In this document: one piece after another, positions 36,766-50,449 of the stretch
Layout: every line of letters begins with the position of its first letter
How positions within the stretch are numbered: position 1 is the first letter of the stretch
Origin: Aurifilum marmelostoma
Lineage: Eukaryota; Ascomycota; Sordariomycetes; Diaporthales; Cryphonectriaceae
Direction: 5' to 3'
Length of the DNA stretch: 64,000 nucleotides
Assembly: GCA_027559495.1 (NCBI GenBank)
Contig: JAMXSV010000023.1
Location: 1,488,001-1,552,000 of the forward strand
Translations under genes and position numbers: made by a program
Notes under the pieces: model-generated
The model's input: only the letters and a program-made list of their open reading frames with translations
Database searches by the model: none
Told to the model about the DNA's origin: nothing

Positions 36766-39700
36766 CTTGATCGTGTTATGGTTCAGGGGTAATTGTTGTT
36801 GTTGTGACACTCGAGAGTCAACAATGGACTTTGGTTTAATAATGATGGTTGATCGATTTCGTGGGTTCGACCACTGTGGGATAATTGATCACAGCCATGT
36901 GCGCAGCAGACTTCTATATTTCTCCCTGGGGAGGAAGCCCCAATGTACTAGGCGACGTCGTAAGACATCGTCATTGCGGGTCTTGCGACGCGGCAGGAGA
37001 TCAATGACGTTGATTTTACGGAAATACAGTGCCGAGGGCGCTAAAACACCGCTGAAGGCTTACTGGCTCATGCTGGCTGGTACTGCATACTACCTGACCA
37101 CCAAATGCTAATACTACTACCCTGACGTGGCTGGCCGGCATTCCGGATCATGAATTACATGCGTATTATGCTGGCAGCACATCTCAAACACTTTGCCTGG
37201 TCGCCCTGTACCACATAGTATTCTGTTGTTGCGGCCCTGCTCATGGATCAAAGACAATGATTTCCTTGTTACCCGTAGAGGTTGTCATCTCCCTCTTTTC
37301 ATCTGCCTACTTGATAATTTGAAGATCTGCTGCTCATACTTGATTCATATCTGTTTGACTGCCTGATTGTACATTTGCTTGAGATCTAAATGGTAATTAA
37401 TTAATTACAAGACAAGTGGACCCAGATCTGTGGCCACAAAAGTGTTTCCACGATATCCATATGCGACTAGCAAAAGCTCATTATTGTCTTTGCATTTTTA
37501 CATGGTTCTCAATGCCCCTTGTGCTCGTTGCTCGTGGGCTCTACTTCCCTCCTATTTTGTTCAGGCCAGAAGCCTCGCCACGAAATATTCCAATTAGTAG
37601 ATCAGTTGCCAAACATTACTCGTGCCAGTCATCCTATATGCTCTATATCATCATCTGGGAGGGGGGAATGTTTTCATATTTCTGCAACTTGATCTATCGG
37701 CATTGAGAAAAATGCTGAGTTTCTCAGTCACTGCATGGATCCTTTGGATCATTGCATTTCAATCAGCGCTGCCAAAAAAGAGCTTGAACTTTGGTGCCAA
37801 ACCTAATCATTCCATGGACTGCATTTATCTTTGTTGGCATTGATGAATGCTATAAGGTGATTTGTTGGGCATCTAGACGCTGCAATATCAGGCACACCTT
37901 CATGAGATACCTGTGAACAATACCTAGGTGTTATCAGGATTGCCAATGTTATCTTCATAAAGGTACACGCCCGGGTATACTACCAGCCACTTTCACCGCA
38001 ATGCTGCCAGCCGACCGGAGCTTTTCAGCAAGAAAATGAGAATTATAATTGGACAACACAAGGCCTTTTTATCTCAAGAGGCGCTGAAGATTGGGCCGCC
38101 ACCTGTGGAATTGCATAGACATCTCATTGTGGCAGTGGCTTTGCAATTCGTCGCATCAAGTCCGTTAAGACTGCCATGACACTGGATATAGTCTAGTCTG
38201 AAGTGATGGACACTCGCTCAATCGGATACGAATTAGCACCGTCGATGGGGCAAACTGCCTGTGATGTGGTTGATCTTCCCTATCTACCTAAGCCGCTGCG
38301 CAGGACCTGCTCTAACGGACCCTTGAAGTGCCCCTTCGCTTCACCTTCGGACCTCGCTAGCCCCTCACAGAAAGATTCGGGAGACCCATCTGTGTCACGA
38401 CTTGCGGCCGTCTATCTGCTCATACGACGATTATCGATATCTCTCGTAGCTCTACGACAGGCGGCAGGACCGGAACAGCACAAGGCCTCGGCGTATCGTG
38501 GAGTCTAGCGGAGTCTGGACATCCTGACCAGGCCCTGACGGCGCTTGAGGCGGACGAAAGAAGACAAAATCTGGACATGTCTACCCGAGAGGAGGGTCAA
38601 GTTTCTAGGGTCCTCCACAAATCGGCTGACTTGTTGATTCGGCCGTAGAGAACGGTCACCAGATATACAGATAGACTGTTATATTACTTCATTTGGTCTC
38701 ATGGAAGAGACAATTGGAAATGGTGAGAACCTTCTTCAAACAGGGCTCAAAGATATATCCATATCAAGGACGAACAGAATATAGCCTACAAAGTCTCCGA
38801 AAAACACGTAAGAATATTCTCAGCCATTCTTCAGAACCAATATCCGTATAGACATGCAGGCAAGGTCTGAGAGTATTTACCACTGCTTAAGACTGCGCCC
38901 AAGAGCACCCCCCCTCCCCCCGAAGGATCCCTTTGTTTCCCCCAAAGATGGAGACGGATGGACTCAGCGGTGGCATACTCACCCTAGGGCACGTCAGTTA
39001 CTGACAGTCTGAGGCAAGTGTAAGGTCATTGGGTGCCGTAGTGCGAGACCCAAGAGGTACCCCACGGGGAAACCCTAGACACAAGTCTTCAGGTTGACCA
39101 AGTAGGAACCTATCTGGCCATGGATATAAGGGGTTATCAGAGTTCGGAGCTGTGCCTTCTCTGGTAATACCAATAACAGATTTGGCAGTCATAGCGTTAT
39201 CGTCTACTCAGCCCAGATGACCGGGTGTTGACTAAGATATCAAAGGTTGTAGAATCCTGGGCAGCTGTCTTCTTAGGTCTCCGAGCATAATTACAGCGCT
39301 GAGCTGAAATCTTAGATGAGGACCGTGATGGCATCTTCGCCCCATGTTCAAATAGTAAGGAGTATCGAGCAGTGTAACGATCCAATCATGATGTTCAAAA
39401 AAAGAAAAGGTCAAAAAAGACGATTCCCAAGTCAGTTCTGAGATGAGAGGCGCCAGCCTTGCGCTCACTAGGTGATCTGATGGGTAAAGCTGGCGGACTG
39501 TCGATCACTCTCAGGAGTGAGATGGTGATTATTTCGAAATCCGACAATACTAGAGGTCAAGTGAGGCTGGCCACCTAGCACATGCGGCATAGCGACTTGG
39601 ACAACCTAAGTTTGTGAAGTCATGACAGGAGAGACGGGCCTCATTGCACACAGATTGCCCGGATGCTTAAATGCAATATAATTAACGACAAAGTGTATTC

Positions 39701-42700
39701 CCCTATCGGGTGGACCGATGTAACACTTGTCAGGGCTGCAATTTGATCGGCCACTACAGACGACAACCCTATACTATGTAGGTGTCAATACTTTCCAAAC
39801 ATAAGAGCAAAAAGAAGTAGGGGAAAGTTGGTCTTCTTTACATAGCAACAGGGATGCGGTCTGGGGTAATTAGCCTTCATGGATGACTGCCGCTCTGGGG
39901 GTATGCTGACCCTGGCACCTAGAGCTGAGACATAAGGTGCTGGCAAAAGTCCTCGGCGAGTGGAGCATACCACCTGAATGAGCTGTCGCGAGTAGGGCGT
40001 TTGGAGCTGCAGGGGGAGAGATGTCTACGGGCGGAGCACAAAGTTGTGATGGTACCAACGGGCGGGGAAACGGAAGCAGGCGAGAGGCAGCCGACAGGAT
40101 ACTAAAGTACCGGGGGGAGGGGGGAAAAAGCAGAATGCTATTCTCGAAAATCACATCACGCTGATGACACTGAGTGGCGCGTTCCTCGTCTCATTGTAGG
40201 CTCATCATGTGCTATGTATAACAAAAAAGCGCTTGACTCACCACACCGCACATGGTCGTTAGTTAGCATGAGCGTGGTTCCGGTACCGTGCCACGACAGG
40301 CGGTCTCAACGATGTCGGCAGCGGCCTGTCGTGGAACTCGAGGGAAGCCTTTCGAGTGGATTGTAAGTAGACTGATCTGTTCTATCGCTGGCCAGGACTC
40401 GAAAAACCTTGGCAGCGTGCAGAGTCCGACCGCCTCGTACAGCGAACCCGGCATTTGACCCTCGAGAAGCCAATAGCAGCTCTCCCGATGCGATCGAGAG
40501 GGTCTGGCAAGCGTTAATGTGGGTGCCATCGCAGTCTAGGCCGATTCGACAGGCGAGGATGGGTGGGACAGATGCACATGCTGATTTTCGAGAAAGGGGC
40601 ACCTGCTTCTCGTTGACCGGTGAGGTTCTCTCGCCCCCTTCCTCTGCAACGGCAGTGCAGAGACTGCAGCTGGCATCACGATCCGAGCCTGGCACCACTG
40701 TTGGTGCTCGGACTGAGTTTGGATGGGTCAGTCAGCGGTACGACAGGCTAGGCGGCAGATGGTGTGCGTCTTAGCCGGTGCCAAGGTGGTCAGTGGTCAG
40801 ACGGCTCAAGAGCGTATTCCTCTCATGCCCTCAGGAACCTGTTTCCAGAGCGTGTCAGGGGTTAGGTGTGATTGTGTGTTGTGCTATGCGCTGCGTGGTT
40901 TAGCCTTGAACGATATGTATAGTATTGAATGACCGCGAGCCGGCCATCTCATTTCAGAAGCGTATTGTGTTCTTGGCCTGCGAAAGCGAGGGGAGAGGTG
41001 GCTGGCTGGCTTGATCGACAAGTCAACACGAAGTCGGTGTTCGACGTGAAGAAATTGCAAAGGAACCCAGGATCTTTGACGGCATGGGAGTATCCGCAGT
41101 TGGGCTTCCTGACCCTGGGCAGTGGGGACATCGTCAGGCTGGCGAGTATTATTCTTTTTAGAGTCGTAATCGGTCTCGGGTGCAGTGCTATCAGTCGCAT
41201 TGTGTACAGAGTCCGTCTGTCTCATTTCTTGTGGTGGACTCGATCGAGGTCGACGATGGGTCTTGCTCGTGCCCATGGCCTTGTTTGGGCGAGTGAGCAG
41301 GCGTGCCATGCTATTCGTTTGTATACATTAAACTGCGTTCCAACGGGGAGCCGTGCAGGCATGGTAGACGCGGGTACTGACTGAGGCCAGGGCAGGGTGG
41401 TTCTGGATCTGACCGAGGTGAGGGCGAGAACAAAGGATGCCGAGGCGAGGAGCGAGGGACGGTCGAAGCCCCTTGACGAGTTTGTTTGTAGCTGATATGA
41501 GCGGCAGAGAAGATGATGCTGAAAGACAAGTTCAAAAGATGCGCGCATGGGGAAGGAAAAGAAGACACACGTATACATACATAGTACTTAAATGCTTGTG
41601 CAAGCAAGGTTGAACAGATCCCTGGCGAGAAGAGGCATGGAGGGAGCAGCGAGGCTAGGAGCAGTGAGCCCAATGGCAGCTCTGTCTGGGAGCTCGGATA
41701 AGTGGAGCACATCCAAGATACCTGGGCCATTTTTGGATTCAACGGAAGTGGGGCTTAGCCTGCAATGCCCGCAACCTCCCGCAACAAGACGCACCTATGC
41801 TCTACTATGGCAGTAGCAAGTAACGTTGGGGTTGGGAATAAGTTGAGGTCTCGCGGCCTAGAGCTGCCTTGACCTCGACTTGGCCGAAATCTGCGGCGTG
41901 CCTGCCTGGCCCCTGGGTGCCTGCCTGCCATTCTTGCGGTTGAGGAACCGACCCCTGGACTGGGCGCTAGCCCCTTCCCTTGCAAACTCACGCACTCTGC
42001 ACTCCCAGCTAGTCCCACTTTTGAAAGCCAGCACCAGCACCAGCACCACCAGCGAGCCATCTCCCCTGTTTGCAGCCACAGTCACAGTTACCAGGTCCAG
42101 GCCTAGGCCCCAAAATCCAAGCAGTTGGGAGCGCCAAGTTTCGATTTGCAACGCAGCCGTGGTCTTCCCTTAGCGCGCTTGTTCATCAGCTTCAGGCGGG
42201 CAACCTGCAACCTTGTGCCCCCAGCATTCTCCCCCCCCCCCCCCAGCGCCCCCGTACGCCCCCCCCTCGAAACGGCCCAGGTAGCATTGGGACTGGAATT
42301 CTCCCTGAGGGCCTGCCCTGACGTCCCCGATCAGCCCGTTCGCCTTCCAACCTTCCCACTCCCATTCCTCGCCCGCGCCTGAGTGATCTTTTGACCTTTG
42401 TTGACCCGACACCACAATCCAAGGCGACTTGTCAATTCAAATTCATCTTTAAGGCGACCAAAAGACCTGATCCAGGCATTTCTCTGACCTGCAAATCCAC
42501 TACGGCGACCGAGGATATACTCTCCTCTATTTTTCGAGCTCAATACTACGCGACGCACCTGACGATTCCAGCCTGTTCTGGCCCAGCGAACCAAGACGAG
42601 AGGGAAGAGCCCAAGACAAGAAGAAGAAAAAAAAGACCAAAACCCACTCGCGAACCCGCTCCGTGCCTCCCGGGTGCACCCATCACGAGGTGATTCTTCC

Positions 42701-43450
42701 TCCCTCAATCCAGGCGACAGACGGTTCATAGAGACCGAAATTACATTCATCTGTATCTTTTCTTCGCATTGAAGCGGCGAAACAGACGCGAAGCCCCCGA
42801 CGCAGCCCCAGTACCACGGTCTGACGATCCACGTCACAACCGACTGGCCCCGCTTGCTGAAGCTGTCGAGACGCGACAACCTATCTTGATCGCTCCGGTC
42901 GCCCAGCAGCGCGCGCGCGCACACACATACAAAGCTCGCACCTATCCGAATAACAATACCTCAGATACACACGAGACTGGTCGTCCCCACTCGTTTGTTC
43001 GAAGGCGATTGATACAACTGCAGACGCTTTCAGCTTTTCTTTGAAAGCAACCTCCGGCTGAGATCACTTCTCAAACGTACGTTTGCTCCACACCCTCCCT
43101 CTTCGCCTCCGTCACTATTGCACTTTTTCCCCTGCATCGAGCACCACGCTTTTCACCCAACCCACGTCAACTCTGTCCATCGCCTGGGTTGCCACTCTGA
43201 GATCCTCATCAACCCTTGGTCCGAATTTTTTTTTTCCCATTTCCTTTTCTCCCTCTCTGCCTATACCAGTCCCTCCCGCGCTAACTGATCAACGCAATCG
43301 CAGTCGACAGAAGTGCATCAATCCACCCCACCCATCTGACTGCGTAAAAACCTGTCCCACCACAGCGCATTCCCACCCCCTCCGGCGCACCCACCCCTAC
43401 CTCCTTCTCCGCCATCATCACGCCAGCTTTTGGCGGCCGACCCGATAACC
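36766..43450. other. Long intergenic region upstream of PP1
   Basis: About 6.7 kb with no supported gene. The part from 36.8 to 41 kb is of mixed composition with only short, unconvincing open frames on both strands. From about 41.9 kb the DNA becomes C/T-rich and includes C14 at 42231-42244, consistent with a long promoter and leader of the PP1 gene. Confidence 0.5.
43083..43450 (+). promoter_or_regulatory. Pyrimidine-rich leader/promoter of the PP1 gene
   Basis: The 370 bp before the PP1 ATG are strongly C/T-rich on the plus strand, with a T10 run and repeated CTCC/CCTC blocks. Such tracts are typical of highly expressed fungal genes; no TATA box is evident. Confidence 0.5.
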
Positions 43451-44759
43451 ATGGCAGATCAACATGATGTTGATTTGGACTCCATAATCGACCGTCTGCT
43501 GGAGGTTCGTGGCAGTCGCCCTGGCAAGCAAGTCCAGCTGCTCGAGGCCGAGATCCGATACCTTTGTACCAAGGCTCGCGAGATCTTCATCTCCCAGCCT
43601 ATCCTGCTTGAGCTCGAGGCTCCTATCAAGGTAAGCGATCACCTGTTATGGTCATTCCGTTGCCTGATACTGCTGGGTCGCCATTGTCTATTCCCTCCCT
43701 CCCCTTTTTTGTCTGGCTGTCAGCCCTGGGTGCCCTGCTAACCCCGCCTTTTCCTACCCCTCAACATAACAGATCTGCGGCGACATCCACGGGCAGTACT
43801 ATGATCTGCTGCGCCTGTTCGAATATGGCGGTTTCCCGCCGGAGGCGAACTACCTCTTCCTCGGTGACTACGTCGACCGTGGCAAGCAGTCTCTCGAGAC
43901 CATCTGCCTGCTGCTAGCATACAAGATCAAGTACCCCGAGAACTTCTTCATCCTGCGCGGTAACCACGAGTGCGCCTCCATCAACCGCATCTACGGTTTC
44001 TACGACGAGTGCAAGCGCCGCTACAACATCAAGCTGTGGAAGACTTTCACTGACTGCTTCAACTGTCTGCCTATCGCGGCCATCATCGACGAGAAGATCT
44101 TCACCATGCACGGTGGTCTGAGCCCAGACCTGAACTCTATGGAGCAGATCCGCAGAGTCATGCGCCCCACTGATGTGAGTTTTCGCCTTTCATTGCCATT
44201 GCCAAAACTGGCTCAAGAGACTCGCCGTCTTCTCGCCTTTCTTTGAGCTATCGCAGTTCTCGGGCCAACACGGTAGATACTGATTGCCCTGTGTACAGAT
44301 TCCGGACTGCGGGTTGCTGTGCGATCTGCTGTGGTCAGACCCCGACAAGGAGATCACCGGCTGGAGTGAGAATGATAGAGGTGTTAGTTTCACATTCGGG
44401 CCCGACGTCGTGTCTCGCTTCCTGCAAAAACACGATATGGACTTGATCTGCCGTGCCCACCAGGTGGTCGAGGATGGATATGAGTTCTTCTCCAAGCGCC
44501 AGCTTGTCACCCTCTTCAGCGCGCCTAACTACTGTGGAGAGTTTGACAATGCGGGTGCCATGATGAGCGTCGACGAGAGTCTACTCTGCTCATTCCAGGT
44601 ACGTGTGCAAATGCTTTCCTCGTGCACGATGTGGAATAGACCCGCTGACTCTACATACCAACATAGATCCTCAAGCCCGCTGAGAAGAAACAAAAGTACG
44701 TCCCAGGCCTCGGAGGCAGTAGATCCATCACTCCTCCCAGGAAGTCGTCCAAGACCTAA
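43451..44759 (+). CDS. Serine/threonine protein phosphatase PP1 catalytic subunit
   Basis: 324 aa, four exons: 43451-43630, 43773-44174, 44299-44598, 44667-44759; introns 142, 124 and 68 nt, all phase 0. Ortholog of yeast Glc7 and Aspergillus BimG, a metallophosphatase for mitosis, glycogen and splicing regulation through many regulatory subunits. Metal-binding motifs fall at the canonical PP1 numbers: GDIHG (Asp64, His66), GDYVDRG (Asp92), GNHE (Asn124, His125). Also seen: SAPNYCGEFDNAGAMM and the C-terminal ITPPRK, whose Thr316-Pro is the site family members use for inhibitory Cdk phosphorylation. The unspliced reading runs on past exon 3 into an unrelated tail, so the last short exon defines the true C-terminus. 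Identity is very secure. Confidence 0.97.
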
Positions 44760-46839
44760 GTTTGAATTCACACCAACACCCTTCTGCGTATTTTTAGGTT
44801 CGGACGACGATGATTTGTTGTTTTCCCTCCAATCACAACGCAAACACGGTCAAACTCGACTACTCCCACGAACGGATTCTCGCTCCTCGCCGTGTCGGAT
44901 CTACAAGGCTCTCTGTTTTTTTGGTCCCCTTCTCTGCCGAACATTTGCCTCGATGTACCACCATTTCGCCTTGGCCCTAAGAGACGTGCTCTTAGTTCGT
45001 CAAGATACGCAGCCTACTGCTTGCTGGACGGCCTACCCCTTGGCTGCTGACTCGACGAGGATCTCACCAGGGTGGAATAGACATAATGGATATTCTACCT
45101 CCCAACAAGACATACCGTCAGACGACATGCGGATCGCTCATCTGCCCTATACGACGACCTTTAAGCACCCCGACGCATCTGCCCTTCTTGGCTCCGAATA
45201 AAAGTCACGATGAACACGATGATGCGTTAGACGGTCGGATCGTTGGGAAAGGGCTTCTTCTTGGTCAGCTTCGCGGATGGCTTGTAAAGGCTGTACCTGG
45301 CGAATTGATTTTTCATACATTGGGAGTCGGTAATGAGAGGAACCATGAAAGCTCTCTACAGAAGCGTAGACAAGTTTCCAGCAAGCACACAAAGTCATGA
45401 GTGGAGTGACCTGACGAACGTGATGGGTTGGAAGGCGCCGGACTATGGTTGGGGGAAAAGGGGGGCTGGACGATTTTCTTAATTCTGTTTAAGTATTGAT
45501 ACTTGACTCTTGTGGTTATACTGCTCTTTGACTTGACTGCACCACGTCTTTCTTTCGTGAATTTCTCTGCCCCTCAGATCGCCGTAGTACCGGCTGTTAG
45601 GCGATCGAGACTGGCTGGCTGTCAGTAGGGGGGATACGTCTGATCCAGGGCAAGTTTTGGGCAGAATGGCACAGGACCTGGCTGGCAAGTTGTCGGCTAG
45701 ATGCAGCGAGTAGACGCATCAGGCTGGTGAGTATGGACAGTTTCATTCTTAATGTTTCTGCTGACCCTATGAAGTAATTAGTTATCTGCTGGGGCAGTCT
45801 TACCTTGTATGTGCTGTGGACAACTTAGCAATGTATCAAGGGATCTGTCTTTTTGATTGATTTTTGCTACGTTTCATCAACCAATCAACCAAAAACCTTC
45901 ACAAGCATCCATCAACAGTTGCATCTTCTAGGCCGTCATCTTAGTGGGCCGGTGAACCCTTTGGACCAGCTTCCTGAAGGCCGAGACTTCCTCTGTCACC
46001 CTCTTCATGTTGGTCCAGTATTCTCTTGATGCTCACATTCTAGCCTCCACTTCAACAAGCTGAATGATGTGATGCATGAAGTCAGTGCCATGTGTGTCTA
46101 CCTTCCTGCTTTTGGGCAAATTGCAGACCACCTCCAGTTTTCATTGTCTCATATAATTATTGTCATAGGTTGTAGCGCAATAAGTGAGCTCTATGTAATC
46201 ATCTCCACATTCACACCTTGGTGTGTCTCTCAGTCGTCTGACAAAGCGTGTAGGGTTCACTTGATCTTGATATAGAGAAGATGAAGAGTACTGTTTGACT
46301 TGGAAAAAAAACGTTCGCCTTTTGGACTCGAGTATCCATAGGCACTGCTCCCCTGATAATTACTTTGCAGTTTGTTTACAATATAGCTGATTGGTCAGGG
46401 TTGGGGGGGGCCGTTTTTTTGGGGGGGGGGATGAATGGCTTTCGACTGTGATCATACTACTTCTACCACACGACCTTTGGATACAGCAAAAGTGGCACCT
46501 GGTCTGTATGAGATGCCGAGATATAGTACGATGAGACACGTTCGTGCCAATCATACCCATTGGGGGAAATCTGGGGCATCTCCCAACCTTGCTGCATGAG
46601 CAAATTATCCCCACCTATTCTATAACTTGCTCAGCCTATCCCAAAACAAGCTCATGTGACAACGCATATACACATGGAGTATTTGGATTCTGTATAATGT
46701 TTAAATCATGAGTATTCATCACTTCTTCACTTTCTCCTCTAACAGCATCTCAAATCATCGATTACACCAGACCACTGGCATAGACAAATTTTCTCGTCCT
46801 GCTTTCATTGCTCAACAAACAGAAAAACTCGAATAAGCA
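44760..46839. other. Intergenic, no gene seen
   Basis: About 2.1 kb holding the 3' UTR of PP1 and the promoter of the oxygenase gene. It contains G8 (46403-46410), then T7 and G10 (46414-46430). Open frames are short and not protein-like. Confidence 0.55.
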
Positions 46840-48162
46840 ATGTCGAGCACACAGACATTGACATGGACAAAACCGACAGCCTCAACAGAGGAGGGCAACT
46901 GGGCGGATCTGGTCACCCTTGATCTGTCAAAGTTCGACCAGCCTCGGGGTAAACAAGAACTGGCGATCGAATTCACAAAGGCCATCCAAGAAGTTGGTAA
47001 GCTCGCCTTTGATTAACTTGTCAATGTTGCAAAATATTAGAACTAACTAGATCATATACAGGCTTCTTCTACGTCAAGAACTTTGGCCTGACCGATGAGG
47101 AGGTTGAGAGACAGTTCGCCATTGGCCAGGCCCTCCTCGAGCTACCCGAGGCCGAGAAGATGCGTTATCTCGCCAACATGGAGGCAGGCGAGTACAACGG
47201 TTACAAGCCCGCCGGCACCCGCGAGCTGGTCCCCGGCGTCCGTGACAACTACGAGCTCTACAACGTGCCCAAGTTCACGGCACAGCACGCAAATATGGCG
47301 CACCCGGACCTCATCAAGGCCCACTGGGCAGAGATTGAGCGCTTCTCGAGACACGTGCACACCCACATCGTCCACAGGCTGCTTGTCATCTTTGCTCTGG
47401 CGCTTGGGCTTGAGGATGAAGACTGGCTTGTGAAGAGGCACCGCTATGATGCGAACAGCGCCTGTCACCTCAGGTATATGAAGTACCTTATGAGGAGCGC
47501 GGAGGATAATGAGAAATGCGGAGGCGTCTGGCTCAAAGGGTGCGTTCGTCATTCAAAAATTACAAAGCGCCAGTGACAATGAAGAACAAACTTGAATTTT
47601 TCTGCTGACATGATTGCAGACACTCGGATCTGGGCAGTCTGACCCTGCTCTTCTATCAGCCCATCGGCGGGCTGCAGGTTCTGGCCAAGGACGGGTCGTG
47701 GAAGGACGTACGAATGGTGCCGGGCACCTTGACCGTGAACCTTGCTGACGCCCTTCACTTCCTCACAAGTCAGTGGAAAAACCTCGCGATTGTTCACAAA
47801 GTGATGAGAGATGGCTAATCCGTGTATATCAACACTCAGACGGGTATCTCAAATCCAGCATCCACAGGGTCATCGCCCCGCCCAAAGACCAACAGCATGT
47901 TGACAGGCTGCGGGTCATTTATGTGGTCCGAATTGAGGATGACACGGAGATGTTGCCTATAGAGGAGTCACCAGTTCTCCGTGAGCGAGGACTGCTCGGA
48001 GAGAGGATTCTCGGCAGCGATGGACAGCCCGTCAAGGCCGGGGAGTGGGTGAAGCAGAGAGTCATCAAGAACATTGGTCCCGGCACAAGCACAGCAGCTG
48101 GAGACAATGCGGATAAGGAGGTTGAGATCATCAAGGGGGTGAAGGTCAAATACTTCGACTAG
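46840..48162 (+). CDS. 2-oxoglutarate/Fe(II)-dependent dioxygenase, isopenicillin-N-synthase-like
   Basis: 368 aa. Exons 46840-46996, 47062-47539, 47620-47768, 47840-48162; introns 65, 80 and 71 nt (donors GTAAGC, GTGCGT, GTCAGT). N-terminal DIOX_N-type region with GFFYVKNFGL at the first junction; catalytic jelly roll with the iron ligands HSD (His213, Asp215) in GHSDLGSLTLLF and the distal His270 in SSIHRVIAPP. The usual 2-oxoglutarate-binding RxS following the distal His reads RLRVIY, so the Arg is kept but the Ser is not. Fungal members act in secondary metabolism or hydroxylate small molecules; no biosynthetic partner gene is adjacent, so the substrate is unknown. Confidence 0.88.
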
Positions 48163-48448
48163 ATGGTGCTGCTTCGTATGAATAGCTATGTAAAGCATGA
48201 TGCAGCGAGCCAATGAACAGTGTCAATGACGCACTGCAGCAGCAACAATATCCGCTGGCAGTGATACCGAATCCGCTCTTTGAACATTTGATAGTCTTAT
48301 CTTTACAGTCCATCTTCGAGAGAAAAGAATGTGTGTCCACGCAGGGTCACAAGATTGAACCACCTTGACATAGACACGAGGTAATTACCGGGTGGACTTA
48401 TATCACCGCTAATTAAGGTATCTAGAAGTAATTACGATGACATGCATC

Positions 48449-50449
48449 TCATTCTGGCGATAAAGTATAGTCAAACAGCCCCTCCATCGGACAAGCCTCC
48501 AGGAACACTCGATATTGTTCAACAACTTCCTCCCTTTCCCGTTCCATCTCATACTCCTCACGACTTCTGTATAGAAATCGGTAGCCCCCATTTGCCTTGT
48601 CGTCGTCATCTCTGCAGAGTAACAAATCATGTCCTCGATAGGCATTTGAACGACCAGCGTGTGCAAAGTCGCCACAAGCAATGACCTGCAGCGAGCGGAT
48701 CCCATGCGGTCCAAATGCCCATTCGGCGAGATTTCGCAGGACGGTAGTAGGACGATGATCGCTGGGGCTGCAATGCTCGAACACATTCCTTGGTTTTACG
48801 CGTCCCGCAGCGTCATCTGGCTCCTCTGAATAGGGCCCCTCGTGGATGTTTTCCAGCAGAGGGTATTTTTCTCTGTGGATGTCGCTTGCTGAGTGGCGGA
48901 TGTGAATAATCTTCAAGGATGTGCTGGATACCAGGGGCCAGAGGACTGTTGTCTTTTCGAAATGTGATGTTAGCGAGGGCTGCTGCACATAGCAATGATA
49001 AGTATGGCGGCCACTTACCAAGCTTTCAGGTTCGATCGAGATCCCAATAGATTCAAGCTTGAATTGTGCGAGGGAACTCGCAAGGCAACCGTTGGGGTCG
49101 AGGGCGAAGTATGCCCTAACATCATTCTCTCTATCGCCGCGGAAGATATGTTTTCTCTGGTGGTACACAAAACTCCGGAGTGTTTTTTGATGGTGCTCAA
49201 GGACTTCTGCCCAGACTTTCTCCAACGTCCCGGGCACCGATATGCACAAATGAAGTTCCTCGAGTCCGTCGAATGCCGCAAGAAACTTGATTGCCACAGG
49301 GGCATGAGCGAATTCCTTGCGCACCCGAGCTGCTTGTGCTTGGATCTCGAGTGTCTTGAGGCGTAACGTGACCTCAAGCTCTAGAACACGGTTGAGGAAG
49401 GCAGCATAGCCGTAGCAATTGCGTAGAGTGAGGGACTTGAGGCTGTCGAAGGGGATAGCCGTGGCAAATTCGCTCGAGAGAGGTACTTGTGTGAGACACA
49501 ATCTCTCCAGGGCAGGGAAGAAGAGGTCCGAGATTCGGGCTGCTGGAGGCTGCCATATATCACCTCCGATATAGTGTCCATCCTCGTGTTTTCGGCAGAC
49601 CTTTGGCGTGTCCACGAAATCCACCGCGAGACTTCGCAATTGCTTTGCGTTGTTGCGGATGAGAACATCCAGAGCCGGCATGTCAAGGCGGGATAGAGCT
49701 CTCCAGGTCAGCCGTCTCAGGCTTTTGAGTGGACCAAAGTCTACTTCATGGTTGAAAGAACGTTGACCGCAAGCAGAGGTTGTGGTCAGGGAAAGCGACT
49801 CGAGGTCTGCGTACTTCGTAGGGATGATTCCGCCCACACCGAAAAGCTCACGTGGTAGGCACATCCCTAGGTCCCAGCTGAGCAGAGGATTAGCAGCCTG
49901 CCATACGATCCATGCTCAACAAGTGAATATCCCATTTGGATCACGGGCAAAGCCCTTACCTCAAGCTGAGTACTCTAGTGCCCTGCATTTTTCTCAGGGT
50001 CTGTATTGCTGCCTCGTTATATTCCTTCAACCGGTCGCTGATAGTCTCGTAGAACCGCCTTCCCACGCGTTCGGAACCTTCCACGATCTCCCTGGAATCG
50101 CAATACAGACATTCAAGTCCTATATATACGTAAATCTCGGCAAAGAACACGAATTGTCTGGTAAGGTGGAAAGGCGAGCTAATCGGAGGGAAGACCCGGA
50201 CGCGGTCTCGACTCCACCCCCACTCGTGTGGGATAGCAAGGTTTCTCCAGAGAAGCGGTCGGAGGATTGCACAGAAGCCTCTTGATACCATGGACAGCGA
50301 GACCAGGTCTCGCCTGGATGCCATCTACTACAGTCAGATATTATTATCACGGCGCGGAGAGTGAGTCTGATGCAGCGTACCTTGTCTGCCACGCACAGAA
50401 GCATCTCTGGCGGCATCGAGGCAAGTGATGCTGTGTCGTCGTCTGCCAT
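48449..50449 (-). CDS. F-box-like protein of unknown target
   Basis: About 620 aa. Exons 50449-50381, 50324-49960, 49877-48449; introns 56 nt (GTACGC...TAG) and 82 nt (GTAAGG...CAG), phases consistent. The joined N-terminus (SMPPEMLLCVADK, then DLVSLSMVSRGFCAILRPLL) fits the F-box pattern, which would bind Skp1 in an SCF ubiquitin ligase. The remainder has irregular Leu-rich segments (LESLSL, LKSLRRLTWRALSRLDM, LERLCLTQVPL, LKSLTLRNC) like the degenerate LRRs of fungal F-box proteins, then an acidic Glu/Arg-rich segment near the C-terminus. A strong donor (GTAAGT) at 49018 could open a further in-frame intron to about 48953, so the exact length is uncertain. It sits 286 bp from the convergent oxygenase gene. 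Confidence 0.72.
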
